A stretch of 64,000 nucleotides of DNA from Candidatus Alistipes avicola (GCA_019118565.1 DWYR01000009.1:62001-126000), one strand, 5' to 3'. Positions 9,209 to 18,629 are shown, numbered from the stretch's first letter. Notes: a model not told the origin generated them from the letters alone. Made by a program: numbers and translations.

Positions 9209-10825
9209 CTATCGGCGGGCGGGGCGTTCTGCGAGTGAAAATCGGGATGCTTGCCGAGGGGTTTTCGCAGTCGACAGTTGCATCATCCCGCTTTGATTCT
9301 CTGCCTCGGGAATCGTACCGCTCCACTGGCCGTAGAAGAGGTTGTAGAGGTCATCCACGAATTCGAAGCTGATGTTGTAGATGCCGTTCTCCTCCGAGAG
9401 TTTGATATTCCCCTCGATGGCCGCCGCATAGCCGTAGATATACCCGTCTGCATCCAGGGTGGAGAGGTCGATGTACCACGTTCCGAGCATGCCGAATGGC
9501 GAGCTTTCACCTTTGACCACGCCGATGCCGTAGTCGACACTCATGTTGTATTGACCTCCTTCGGGCAATGGCAGTGCGGTCTGCGACGAGGGGGCCGTGA
9601 TCAACTCGATGTCGATGGCATCGCCTTGTTCCTTCTCGATGGAGAGGATCCAGTTGGCCGTTCCGTTCTCATAAAAATCCCCGTAATAGGTGAGGGTTGC
9701 CGTCGCACCTTCGAGGTTGAGCTTGTAGTCGCCCGTCAGGGTGGTGTTGCTCTCCTGTGCAGGGGTGGACTGGTCCTCCAGTTCGATCTCTCCGTTGTAA
9801 CGTCCCTTGATATCGATACCCTGATCGGTCTTGAGGTTGAACTCGATGTCGTAGCTCCAGCCCGAGGTCTCGTAGACGGTGATACTTCCGCCCGTGATGG
9901 GGCTGATCGCCACGGCGTTGCCCGCATCGTCCACCTTGGCGCAGATCGAGCCGATGTAGGAGAGTACGAACTCACCCGGTTCGATGGTGCCCGGAGCATA
10001 GGTCCCGGCTACCTGGTAGGTGCCGGCAGGCAGGGCGATGAACGCCTCGTTCGGCTCGGCATAGAGGCTCAATACGATGTTGTGGCCGGCTCCCGTCATG
10101 ATCCCTTCGGCGTTGACCGGTGTCTGGGTGAAGCTGATCTCGAAACGGTCCGTGCCGGTGCCGTATTCGTCTCCGTAGTAGATACCGCCGCCCCAGACGA
10201 ACTCCGCGTCGACGGGTTCCGTAATGGGAGGAATGCCCTCGTCGCTTCCTTCATCGGGATCTCCGAAGGTGAGAGCCCCCTCATAATAACACTTGAGGGT
10301 CTCTCCGTCCGTGAGCGTGAATTCAGCCTTCAGTAGTTTGCCTTTGGCCGAATTCGTCACTTCGAGTGAGCCGGCCGAAAAATCTACGCTGACCTGTTTA
10401 CCATTCTGCCAAACCTGGAGCCGTGTGTAGTATGGATCCAGCGTGCCGGGTTGTCCGCCCTCAGTCAGAGTGTAGGTCCCTTCGGGTAGTTCGGCTGTTT
10501 CGAACGATTCGGCTCCAACCGAACTGTAGAGGTCGAAAAAGACCAGTTTGCCCCCTTCGGGTGCAGCATCGTCGCCCTGTTCGTCTTGGATAAACTCACT
10601 GTCGCAGAGTCCGAAGAAGTAGTTGTAGATGCCGGGTGTCTTGCGGTCTCCGTAGTAGAGGACCTTGGTCGTGTTGATCATCTCGATGCCCCACTCCTGT
10701 ACGGGATCGGGGGTGGGATCCGGCTGAGGCCCGGGTGTGGGTTCTGTGCCGTTGTCGTTGTTGCAGGCACCTGAGAGGGCAAGGATCGAACCCAAAAGAA
10801 GGGCGGTGTGGTAAAATTTCTTCAT
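9209..10825 (-). CDS. Lipoprotein with three tandem internal repeats, function unknown
   Basis: A 538-residue protein. The start MKKFYHTALLLG gives a signal with lipobox ALSGAC (Cys21); the longer frame upstream to 11008 has no signal and crosses the promoter. A Pro/Asp linker (residues 29-43, PTPGPQPDPTPDP) follows. Then three related segments of about 140 residues begin with a YYGD motif: residues 45-187 (VLYYGDRKTPGIYNYFF), 210-348 (IYYGDEYGTGTDRFEI) and 363-506 (LTYYGDFYENGTANWIL). Each continues with LP.G.Y, an acidic turn and an extended beta segment, ending in Y.G.(L/I/W). I do not recognise a named family. It is probably a surface-exposed or periplasmic beta-repeat lipoprotein. The tail (about residues 517-538) is basic and lacks a T9SS motif. 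Confidence 0.7.
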   Translation of the reverse strand: MKKFYHTALLLGSILALSGACNNDNGTEPTPGPQPDPTPDPVQEWGIEMINTTKVLYYGDRKTPGIYNYFFGLCDSEFIQDEQGDDAAPEGGKLVFFDLYSSVGAESFETAELPEGTYTLTEGGQPGTLDPYYTRLQVWQNGKQVSVDFSAGSLEVTNSAKGKLLKAEFTLTDGETLKCYYEGALTFGDPDEGSDEGIPPITEPVDAEFVWGGGIYYGDEYGTGTDRFEISFTQTPVNAEGIMTGAGHNIVLSLYAEPNEAFIALPAGTYQVAGTYAPGTIEPGEFVLSYIGSICAKVDDAGNAVAISPITGGSITVYETSGWSYDIEFNLKTDQGIDIKGRYNGEIELEDQSTPAQESNTTLTGDYKLNLEGATATLTYYGDFYENGTANWILSIEKEQGDAIDIELITAPSSQTALPLPEGGQYNMSVDYGIGVVKGESSPFGMLGTWYIDLSTLDADGYIYGYAAAIEGNIKLSEENGIYNISFEFVDDLYNLFYGQWSGTIPEAENQSGMMQLSTAKTPRQASRFSLAERPARR

Positions 10826-11135
10826 GCAGAGAATGTTTTGTAATTTATGCGGCAGATCGGGGGACCGACGCGGTAGATCGGAACTTGTCGACTGTCCGTT
10901 TTGCAATTTAAAAAAAAAATTTGAGAAATCAAATATATCGCTTCGTTTCTCCGTGCAGAATGCGATGTCGCGTGCAAGAGAGTTACTCGACTGACAGTTT
11001 GTAAGCAAATAATCGATTCTGGTAAAAGATTTGTAGGTAGATGATGTAAAATAGTTAATTATTTACTATATTTGTGCGTCTCATACAGAGCTTGCTTCGA
11101 ATCGATTGTAAATTCTTAATATTTCAGAAAAATCA
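10826..11135. other. Divergent intergenic region between repeat lipoprotein and hut operon
   Basis: 310 nt without a supported gene. It holds a minus-strand -7 box (TATATTTG, read at 10937-10930) for the lipoprotein, giving a leader of about 100 nt, and a plus-strand -7 box (TATATTTG at 11067-11074) for ftcD. A poly-A tract lies at about 10909-10919. No riboswitch or tRNA was recognised. Confidence 0.6.
11067..11074 (+). promoter_or_regulatory. -7 box of the hut operon promoter
   Basis: TATATTTG matches TAnnTTTG. Predicted transcription start near 11081 gives a leader of about 55 nt. No clear TTG -33 element lies at the usual spacing, so activator dependence is possible. Confidence 0.55.
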
Positions 11136-12836
11136 ATGGAAAAACGTATTATTGAATGCGTGCCTAACTTTAGCGAGGGCCGCAACAAGGCTGTGATCCA
11201 GCAGATTACTTCCGCTATCGAGGCGGTTGACGGTATCAAATTGCTCGACGTTGATCCGGGTGAAGCGACTAACCGTACGGTTGTTACGTTCGTCGGAGAG
11301 CCTGAAGCGGTGCTGGAAGCTGCCTTCCAGGGCGTGAAGAAAGCCGCTGAGGTAATCGATATGCGTAATCATAAAGGTGCTCACCCGCGTATGGGCGCTA
11401 CGGACGTATGTCCTCTTATTCCTATTGCCGGTATCACGCTCGAGGAGTGCGCTGAGTTGGCTCGCCAGCTTGCAAAGCGTATCGCCGACGAGTTGCGCGT
11501 GCCGACCTATTGCTACGAGGCTGCTGCCTTCACGCCGGAGCGTCGCAATCTGGCTGTTTGCCGTGCCGGTGAGTATGAGGCGCTGCCCGAGAAGATGGCT
11601 CACGAGGGTAAGGCTCCGGACTTCGGTGACCGTCCCTTCGATGAGGGTGTTGCCCGTACGGGTGCTACGGCTGTCGGCGCTCGTGACTTCCTGATCGCCG
11701 TAAACTTCAACCTGAACTCAACCTCGACCCGTCGTGCCAACGCCATCGCATTCGATGTACGTGAGAAGGGTCGTCCGGTACGCGAGGGCGGATCGCCTGT
11801 CGGCAAACCGCTCAAGGATGAGAACGGCAAGACGATCATGCAGCCCGGTACGCTGAAGGCAACCAAGGCGATCGGTTGGTTCATCGACGAGTATCAGATC
11901 GCTCAGGTTTCGATGAACATCACCAATATCTCGGTTACGCCGCTCCACGTTGCTTTCGACGAGGTATGCCGTGCCGCTAATGCGCGTGGCGTACGTGTAA
12001 CCGGCACTGAGATCGTAGGTCTGGTTCCGAAGCGTGCGTTGGTCGAGGCCGGTCGCTACTTCCTCGAGAAGCAGCAGCGTTCGACCGGTATCTCGGAGGA
12101 TGAGATCATCCGTATCGCCATCAAGTCGATGGGTCTGGACGACCTCAAACCGTTCAAACCGGAGGAGAAGGTGATCGAGTTCCTGCTCGAGGCTGACAAC
12201 AAGAAGAAGAAACTGGTTGATCTGACCTGTAAGGGATTTGCTGACGAGACGGCAAGCGAGTCTCCGGCTCCGGGAGGTGGTTCGATCTCCGCATATATGG
12301 GTGCACTCGGTGCCGCACTGGGTACGATGGTTGCCAACCTCTCGGCACACAAACCGGGATGGGATGCCCGTTGGCACGAGTTCTCGACCTGGGCTGACAA
12401 AGGCCAGAAGTTGATGAGCGAACTGCTCTTCCTGGTTGACGAGGATACCGAGGCATTCAACCGCATCATGGGTGTATTCGCCATGCCGAAGGGTACCGAG
12501 GAGGAGAAAGCGGCTCGCAGCGCAGCTCTTCAGGAGGCAACCCTCTATGCAACGCAGGTTCCTCTGCGTACGATGCAGACGGCATTCAAGGTATTCGAGA
12601 TCGTTAAGGCAATGGCAGAGGAGGGTAACCCCAACTCGGTAACCGATGCCGGTGTAGGTGCATTGGCTGCACGCAGTGCCGTGATCGGAGCTTGCCTGAA
12701 TGTGAAGATCAACGCTGCCGGTCTGAAGGATCGCGAGGTTGCTGACCGTTTGATCGGCGAGGCTAACCAGATCGTTGCCGAGGCAGAGAAGGCCGAGCGT
12801 GAGATCCTGGCTATTGTAGAGAGCAAGATTAAATAA
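11136..12836 (+). CDS. ftcD: Bifunctional glutamate formimidoyltransferase / formimidoyl-THF cyclodeaminase
   Basis: 566 residues, close in size and order to the mammalian fused enzyme. Residues 1-300 are the formimidoyltransferase: opening CVPNFSEG, then HKGAHPRMGATDVCP with the conserved active-site His region. Residues about 350-566 are the cyclodeaminase, with ESPAPGGGSISAY near its start. It transfers the formimino group of N-formimino-L-glutamate to tetrahydrofolate, releasing glutamate, then deaminates the product to 5,10-methenyl-THF and ammonia in the cytoplasm. First gene of a four-gene histidine operon, 29 nt ahead of hutU. Codon use is strongly biased (CGT, GGT, CTG), unlike the fimbrial genes upstream, indicating high expression. 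Confidence 0.95.
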   Translation: MEKRIIECVPNFSEGRNKAVIQQITSAIEAVDGIKLLDVDPGEATNRTVVTFVGEPEAVLEAAFQGVKKAAEVIDMRNHKGAHPRMGATDVCPLIPIAGITLEECAELARQLAKRIADELRVPTYCYEAAAFTPERRNLAVCRAGEYEALPEKMAHEGKAPDFGDRPFDEGVARTGATAVGARDFLIAVNFNLNSTSTRRANAIAFDVREKGRPVREGGSPVGKPLKDENGKTIMQPGTLKATKAIGWFIDEYQIAQVSMNITNISVTPLHVAFDEVCRAANARGVRVTGTEIVGLVPKRALVEAGRYFLEKQQRSTGISEDEIIRIAIKSMGLDDLKPFKPEEKVIEFLLEADNKKKKLVDLTCKGFADETASESPAPGGGSISAYMGALGAALGTMVANLSAHKPGWDARWHEFSTWADKGQKLMSELLFLVDEDTEAFNRIMGVFAMPKGTEEEKAARSAALQEATLYATQVPLRTMQTAFKVFEIVKAMAEEGNPNSVTDAGVGALAARSAVIGACLNVKINAAGLKDREVADRLIGEANQIVAEAEKAEREILAIVESKIK

Positions 12837-12865
12837 TTAAGGATAAAAATAAAAATCATACGACA

Positions 12866-14887
12866 ATGACTGTAAAGGAATTTCAGGAGCAGATCAAAGC
12901 GGGTATTCCCGATGTACTGCCCGCACCGAAGCCCTATGATCCCACGATCAACCACGCTCCGAAGCGTAAGGAGATCCTGACCGAGGAGGAGCGCGTTCTG
13001 GCGATCCGCAATGCACTGCGTTATTTCCCGGCAAAACACCATGAGGTGTTGGCCCGCGAGTTCGCCGAGGAGTTGAAGAAATACGGCCGTATCTATATGT
13101 ACCGTTTCCGCCCCGATTATGAGATGTATGCGCGTCCGATCGAGGAGTATCCGGCAAAATGCCGTCAGGCTGCAGCGATCATGATGATGATCCAGAACAA
13201 CCTGGACAAGGCCGTGGCTCAGCACCCGCACGAGTTGATCACCTACGGTGGTAACGGTGCCGTTTTCCAGAACTGGGCACAGTATCTGTTGACGATGCAG
13301 TACCTCTCGCAGATGACCGACCATCAGACGCTGGTTATGTATTCGGGTCACCCGATGGGCCTGTTCCCCTCGCATCCCGATGCACCGCGCGTAATCGTAA
13401 CGAACGGTATGGTGATCCCCAACTACTCGAAACCCGATGACTGGGAGCGTTTCAACGCAATGGGTGTTTCGCAGTATGGTCAGATGACGGCCGGTTCCTA
13501 TATGTATATCGGTCCCCAGGGTATCGTACACGGTACGACCATTACGGTGCTCAATGCAGCCCGCAAGCGTCTGACCGAGGGCAAGAAGGATATCCGCGGT
13601 ATGTTGTTCGTAACGGCCGGTCTGGGCGGTATGTCCGGCGCACAGCCGAAGGCAGGTGATATTTCGGGCGTTGTCAGCATCACGGCCGAGATCAACCCGA
13701 AAGCGGTTCATACCCGTTATTCGCAGGGCTGGGTAGACGAGGTTTACACCTCGCTCGACGAACTGCTCGCACGTGCGAAGAAGGCACAGGAGAACAAGGA
13801 GGTCGTTTCGCTGGCATACCAGGGTAACGTAGTCGATCTGTGGGAGCGTCTGGCTGCCGATGACTATACGGTAGATCTGGGGTCCGACCAGACTTCGCTG
13901 CACAACCCGTGGGCCGGTGGTTACTACCCGGTAGGTCTGAGCTACGAGGAGTCCAACCGCATGATGGCTGAGAACCCCGAAGAGTTCAAGAAACGTGTTC
14001 AGGAGTCTCTGCGCCGTCAGGTAGCTGCTATCAACAAGCTGACTGCCAAAGGTATGTACTTCTTCGATTACGGTAATGCCTTCCTGTTGGAGTCTTCGCG
14101 TGCCGGTGCCGACATCATGGGCGAGGGCGGTCGTTTCCGCTATCCTTCCTATGTACAGGATATCATGGGCCCGATGTTCTTCGACTATGGCTTCGGTCCT
14201 TTCCGTTGGGTTTGTACTTCGGGCAAACCGGAGGATCTGGCTACTTCGGACCGCATCGCTACCGAGGTACTGGAGCAGATGGCCAAAGAGGCTCCGAAGG
14301 AGATCATCGGTCAGTTGGAGGACAACATCCACTGGATCAAGGAGGCCGGCAAGAACAAGCTGGTCGTAGGTTCGCAGGCTCGTATCCTGTATGCTGACAG
14401 CGAGGGTCGTACCAAGATCGCTCTTGCTTTCAACGAGGCTATCAAACGCGGTGAGATTTCGGCTCCGATCGTATTGGGCCGTGACCACCACGACGTATCG
14501 GGTACTGACTCGCCTTACCGTGAGACCTCAAACATCTACGATGGTTCGAACCGTACGGCCGATATGGCAGTTCACAATGTTATCGGTGACTCGTTCCGCG
14601 GTGCTACCTGGGTATCGCTCCACAACGGTGGCGGTGTAGGCTGGGGTGAAGTAATCAACGGCGGTTTCGGTATGGTGATCGACGGATCGGAGGATTCTGC
14701 ACGTCACATCAAGGAGATGCTGCTGTGGGATGTAAACAACGGTATCGCACGTCGTAGCTGGGCACGTAACGAAGGTGCCATGTTCGCGATCAAACGCGAG
14801 ATGGAGCGTACGCCGAACCTGAAGGTAACGATGCCGAACCTGGCTGATGAGGCATTGGTTCGCAAGACCTTGAACGAGATTAAATAA
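12866..14887 (+). CDS. hutU: Urocanate hydratase
   Basis: A 673-residue enzyme of the long urocanase form; classic bacterial enzymes are about 560 residues. GLGGMSGAQPKAGD is the NAD+-binding glycine-rich segment and WVCTSGKPEDLATSD carries the conserved Cys region. It adds water to urocanate to give 4-imidazolone-5-propanoate, the second step of histidine breakdown. It starts after TCATACGACA, an initiation context repeated exactly before hutH. A 648-residue antisense open frame covers the ftcD-hutU junction, but it is a by-product of biased codon use. Codon choice is again that of a highly expressed gene. Confidence 0.96.
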   Translation: MTVKEFQEQIKAGIPDVLPAPKPYDPTINHAPKRKEILTEEERVLAIRNALRYFPAKHHEVLAREFAEELKKYGRIYMYRFRPDYEMYARPIEEYPAKCRQAAAIMMMIQNNLDKAVAQHPHELITYGGNGAVFQNWAQYLLTMQYLSQMTDHQTLVMYSGHPMGLFPSHPDAPRVIVTNGMVIPNYSKPDDWERFNAMGVSQYGQMTAGSYMYIGPQGIVHGTTITVLNAARKRLTEGKKDIRGMLFVTAGLGGMSGAQPKAGDISGVVSITAEINPKAVHTRYSQGWVDEVYTSLDELLARAKKAQENKEVVSLAYQGNVVDLWERLAADDYTVDLGSDQTSLHNPWAGGYYPVGLSYEESNRMMAENPEEFKKRVQESLRRQVAAINKLTAKGMYFFDYGNAFLLESSRAGADIMGEGGRFRYPSYVQDIMGPMFFDYGFGPFRWVCTSGKPEDLATSDRIATEVLEQMAKEAPKEIIGQLEDNIHWIKEAGKNKLVVGSQARILYADSEGRTKIALAFNEAIKRGEISAPIVLGRDHHDVSGTDSPYRETSNIYDGSNRTADMAVHNVIGDSFRGATWVSLHNGGGVGWGEVINGGFGMVIDGSEDSARHIKEMLLWDVNNGIARRSWARNEGAMFAIKREMERTPNLKVTMPNLADEALVRKTLNEIK

Positions 14888-14915
14888 ACGAAAACTTTAA
14901 ACGATTCATACGACA

Positions 14916-16400
14916 ATGATTCATCAGATAAGTGCCGAACACCTGACTATTGACCGTGTTCGCGAGATTTTGGAGAACAACTATAAACTCGAATTGAGCA
15001 AGGATGCCGAGGCGCGCATCGTACGTTGCCGCGAGTACCTCGATCGCAAGATGGAGACGCAGAAGGAGCCTATCTACGGTATTACGACCGGTTTCGGTTC
15101 GCTCTGTAACATCTCGATCGACAAGGATCAGCTTTCGCAGCTGCAGAAGAACCTGGTTATGTCGCACGCCTGTGGTACGGGCGAGCGCGTTCCTTCGCAG
15201 ATCGTGAAGTTGATGCTGCTCACCAAGATCCAGTCGCTTTCGTACGGTAACTCGGGTGTACAGCTCAAGACCGTACAGCGTCTGGTCGACTTCTTCAACA
15301 ACGACGTGCTGCCGGTTGTTTTCCAGCAGGGTTCGCTGGGCGCTTCGGGTGACCTCGCACCGCTGGCCAACATGTGCCTGCCGCTGCTCGGTCTGGGCGA
15401 AGTTGAGTACCAGGGTTCGGTTCGTCCTGCAGAGGAGGTGCTCAAACAGTTCGGTTGGGAGCCTATCACCCTGCAGTCTAAGGAGGGTCTGGCGCTGCTC
15501 AACGGTACGCAGTTCATGTCTTCGTTCGGTGTATATTCGCTCATCAAGGCACGCCGCCTGAGCGAGTGGGCTGACCTGATCGGTGCCATGTCGCTCGACG
15601 CTTTCGACGGCCGTATCGATCCGTTCATTGACGAGGTTCACGAGATCCGTGCCCACAAAGGTCAGCTGACGACCGCTCGTGTATTCCGCAAGTTGCTGGA
15701 GGGTAGCGAGATGATCGCCCGTCCGAAGAAACATGTACAGGATCCCTACTCGTTCCGTTGCATCCCGCAGGTTCACGGAGCATCGAAGGATACGATCGAC
15801 TATGTAGGTCAGGTACTCGAGACTGAGATCAACAGCCCGACGGACAACCCGACGATCTTCCCGGAGAAGGATATCATCGTATCGGCCGGTAACTTCCACG
15901 GACAGCCGATCGCTTTGGCGATGGATTTCCTGGCAATCGCAGTTGCCGAGCTGGGTAACATCTCGGAGCGTCGTATCTACAAACTGATTTCGGGTGCACG
16001 TGAGCTGCCTTCGTTCCTGGTTGCAAAACCGGGTCTGAACAGCGGTTTCATGATCCCGCAGTACGCAGCCGCTTCGATCGTAAGCCAGAGCAAGGGCCTT
16101 TGCTGGCCGGCATCCTGCGATTCGATTCCTTCGTCGCAGGGTCAGGAGGACCACGTCAGCATGGGTTCGAACGCAGCTACCAAACTCTATCGCGTAGTAC
16201 TGAATACGGAGCGTGTACTGGCTATCGAGTTGCTCAACTCGGCTCAGGCTCTCGAGTTCCGTCGTCCGTTGCATTCGTCGAAACCTATCGAGGCGCTGCT
16301 GGCAGCATATCGCAAGCACGTTCCGTTCGTTGAGAACGACCAGGTAATGTATACCTTGATCGACAAGTCGGTACGTTTCCTTCAAACTGAGAAGTTGTAA
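14916..16400 (+). CDS. hutH: Histidine ammonia-lyase
   Basis: 494 residues, the normal family length. GSLGASGDLAPLA (Ala143-Ser144-Gly145) is the tripeptide that cyclises to the MIO electrophile. YGITTGFGSL near residue 54 and SSQGQEDHVSMGSN in the C-terminal part are further active-site signatures. It removes ammonia from L-histidine to give trans-urocanate, the committed step. It lies 28 nt after hutU and its stop overlaps the hutI ATG by one base (TAATG), so the two are coupled. The codon bias matches the rest of the operon. Confidence 0.97.
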   Translation: MIHQISAEHLTIDRVREILENNYKLELSKDAEARIVRCREYLDRKMETQKEPIYGITTGFGSLCNISIDKDQLSQLQKNLVMSHACGTGERVPSQIVKLMLLTKIQSLSYGNSGVQLKTVQRLVDFFNNDVLPVVFQQGSLGASGDLAPLANMCLPLLGLGEVEYQGSVRPAEEVLKQFGWEPITLQSKEGLALLNGTQFMSSFGVYSLIKARRLSEWADLIGAMSLDAFDGRIDPFIDEVHEIRAHKGQLTTARVFRKLLEGSEMIARPKKHVQDPYSFRCIPQVHGASKDTIDYVGQVLETEINSPTDNPTIFPEKDIIVSAGNFHGQPIALAMDFLAIAVAELGNISERRIYKLISGARELPSFLVAKPGLNSGFMIPQYAAASIVSQSKGLCWPASCDSIPSSQGQEDHVSMGSNAATKLYRVVLNTERVLAIELLNSAQALEFRRPLHSSKPIEALLAAYRKHVPFVENDQVMYTLIDKSVRFLQTEKL

Positions 16401-17641
16401 TGTTGCTCGTTAAGAATATAGCCAAGATCGTCGGTGTGGACGAGAGCGGCCGCCTTCGTGTCGAGGGCAGCGCGATGAACACGCTGGGAGAGATCGATAA
16501 CGCATGGCTGCTGGTCGAGAACGACCGCATCGCCGCATACGGTACGATGGACAAGATGCCGGAGGTTGCACCCGGCACCGAGATTGTCGATGCCGAAGGT
16601 GGAATGCTTTTCCCGTCGTTCTGCGACTCGCATACGCACCTGGTTTATGCCGGTTCGCGTGAGCAGGAGTTCATCGACAAGATCAACGGCCTTTCGTACG
16701 AAGAGATTGCAAAGCGGGGCGGCGGAATCCTGAATTCCGCCGACCGCCTGCACGAAACCTCCGAGGATGAGTTGTACGAGCAGGCAATGGAGCGCATCCG
16801 TGAAATCATTTCGATGGGTACGGGTTGCGTGGAGATCAAGAGCGGATACGGTCTGACAGTTGAAGACGAACTTAAGATGTTGCGTGTAATTCGCCGTATC
16901 AAAGAGACTTCGCCGATCACCGTTAAGGCTACGTTCCTGGGCGCTCACGCCGTTGGCCGTGCTTACAAGGGACGTCAGGGCGAGTATGTCGACCTGATTA
17001 TCCGGGAGATGATTCCGGCCGTTGCGAAGGAGAATCTCGCCGAATTCATCGACGTATTCTGCGACGAAGGTTTCTTCACGGTCGAGGAGACCGAGCGCAT
17101 GATGCAGGCCGCAGCCAAATACGGCATCGTTCCGAAGATTCACGCCAACGAAATGGCGGTTTCGGGCGGTGTACAGGTTGGCGTTCGCAACAATGCCCTA
17201 TCGGTTGACCACCTGGAGCGTATGGGTGCCGAGGAGATCAAGGTGCTGGCCGGTTCGCGCACGATGCCGACCATGCTGCCGGGTGCAGCTTTCTTCCTGG
17301 AGCTGCCTTTCCCGCCTGCCCGTCAGATGATCGAGGCCGGTTTGGGTGTGGCATTGGCATCGGATTTCAATCCGGGTTCGTCGCCTTCGGGTAACATGAA
17401 GTTTGTCTTGTCGCTGGCTTGCATCAAGATGCGCATGACGCCGGCCGAGGCAATCAACGCAGCTACGCTGAACAGTGCTTATGCAATGGGACTCAGCAAG
17501 GAGTACGGTTCGATTACCGTCGGCAAGAAGGCCAACTTCTTCCTGACGAGTCGCATCCCTTCGATTGAGTACATCCCTTACGCATACACTTCGCCGCTCG
17601 TTCGTCGGGTCTTCCTGCAGGGACGCGAGGTGAAATGTTAG
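16400..17641 (+). CDS. hutI: Imidazolonepropionase
   Basis: A 413-residue amidohydrolase. CDSHTHLVYAGSREQEF contains the HxH metal ligands; KIHANEM and ASDFNPGSSPSGNM supply the later His and Asp ligand regions. It opens the imidazolone ring of 4-imidazolone-5-propanoate to yield N-formimino-L-glutamate, the substrate of FtcD. Last gene of the operon, overlapping hutH by one base. After the stop comes a small hairpin (AGCTCC, GAAA-type loop, GGAGCT) without a T-run, so it is not a clear terminator. Read-through into the msrB-msrA gene 56 nt downstream is possible. Confidence 0.96.
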   Translation: MLLVKNIAKIVGVDESGRLRVEGSAMNTLGEIDNAWLLVENDRIAAYGTMDKMPEVAPGTEIVDAEGGMLFPSFCDSHTHLVYAGSREQEFIDKINGLSYEEIAKRGGGILNSADRLHETSEDELYEQAMERIREIISMGTGCVEIKSGYGLTVEDELKMLRVIRRIKETSPITVKATFLGAHAVGRAYKGRQGEYVDLIIREMIPAVAKENLAEFIDVFCDEGFFTVEETERMMQAAAKYGIVPKIHANEMAVSGGVQVGVRNNALSVDHLERMGAEEIKVLAGSRTMPTMLPGAAFFLELPFPPARQMIEAGLGVALASDFNPGSSPSGNMKFVLSLACIKMRMTPAEAINAATLNSAYAMGLSKEYGSITVGKKANFFLTSRIPSIEYIPYAYTSPLVRRVFLQGREVKC

Positions 17642-17696
17642 AAAATAGCTCCGAAAGGGGAGCTACGGTGGTGCGGTATTTGCAGATAAACGGTTG

Positions 17697-18629
17697 ATGA
17701 AACCTTTATCTATTCTGCTTGTCATGCTGTTGGGGCTGATAGGCGCATTAGAAGCACAGAACATGAAACCGTTGACCCCCGAAGAGGAGAGAGTGATTGT
17801 CGGGAAAGGGACGGAAGCGCCCTTTTCCGGCAAATTTTATACCCATCGCGAAGATGGAACCTATTGTTGCCGCCGTTGCGGTGCCCCGTTGTACCGGTCT
17901 GAAGACAAGTTCGATGCCGGTTGTGGCTGGCCCAGTTTCGATGATGAGATTCCCGGAGCCATTCGTCGCGAGCCTGATGCAGACGGCCGGCGGACGGAGA
18001 TTCTTTGTGCCGCTTGCGGAGGGCACTTGGGTCATGTGTTTTCAGGCGAGGGATTTACGCCTAAAAATGTACGCCACTGTGTAAACTCCATTTCGCTCGA
18101 TTTCATCCCGGCAACGAAGTCCGAAAAGAGAGCAGCCGCTGAGATCCGAAGGGATACGGCCTACTTTGCCGGTGGCTGTTTCTGGGGCGTTGAGTATATG
18201 CTCAAGAAGCTGAAGGGGGTGGAGAGTGTCCGTTCGGGCTATATGGGTGGTATGACCGTCGATCCCACCTATGAACAGGTTTGCAGCCATACGACCGGCC
18301 ATGCCGAGACGGTGGAGGTCGTTTTCGATCCGACGCAGGTCTCGTATGAGACGGTTGCCAAACGGTTCTTCGAGATCCATGACCCGACCCAGGCGGACGG
18401 TCAGGGACCCGATCTTGGCGACCAGTACCGTTCGGAAGTCTTTTATACGTCGCCCGAGCAGAAGGCGGTTGCCGAGGATTTGATCCGCCGGTTGGAGGCG
18501 AAGGGATATGACGTAGTGACACGGGTAACCCCGGCCTCGCGTTTCTATCCGGCCGAGGAGTACCACCAGAACTATTACGAGCGCAAGGGGTCGACACCGT
18601 ACTGTCACACCTATACCAAGCGTTTCTGA
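17697..18629 (+). CDS. msrBA: Exported MsrB-MsrA methionine sulfoxide reductase fusion
   Basis: 310 residues in the order signal, MsrB, MsrA. MKPLSILLVMLLGLIGALEAQ is a type I signal peptide, so the enzyme works outside the cytoplasm. A TTG lies one codon upstream; ATG is chosen. MsrB spans about 25-138, with zinc Cys pairs (CRRC about 58-61, CAAC 104-107) and catalytic Cys128 in RHCVNSISLDF. MsrA spans about 154-310, with nucleophile Cys161 in GGCFWG and the substrate region EEYHQNYYERKG. It repairs both S- and R-methionine sulfoxide in envelope proteins. The electron donor is not encoded nearby. No convincing promoter is visible in the 55-nt gap after hutI. Confidence 0.93.
   Translation: MKPLSILLVMLLGLIGALEAQNMKPLTPEEERVIVGKGTEAPFSGKFYTHREDGTYCCRRCGAPLYRSEDKFDAGCGWPSFDDEIPGAIRREPDADGRRTEILCAACGGHLGHVFSGEGFTPKNVRHCVNSISLDFIPATKSEKRAAAEIRRDTAYFAGGCFWGVEYMLKKLKGVESVRSGYMGGMTVDPTYEQVCSHTTGHAETVEVVFDPTQVSYETVAKRFFEIHDPTQADGQGPDLGDQYRSEVFYTSPEQKAVAEDLIRRLEAKGYDVVTRVTPASRFYPAEEYHQNYYERKGSTPYCHTYTKRF

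Noticed and set aside
12545..14491. 648-residue open frame on the minus strand across ftcD and hutU
   Set aside because: A shadow of strongly biased codons in highly expressed genes; no start context, domain or promoter. The 490-residue minus frame under the first fimbrillins and the 501-residue frame under hutH are rejected for the same reason.
17642..17664. Terminator after hutI
   Set aside because: The AGCTCC/GGAGCT hairpin lacks a T run, so it is more likely a chance or processing hairpin.
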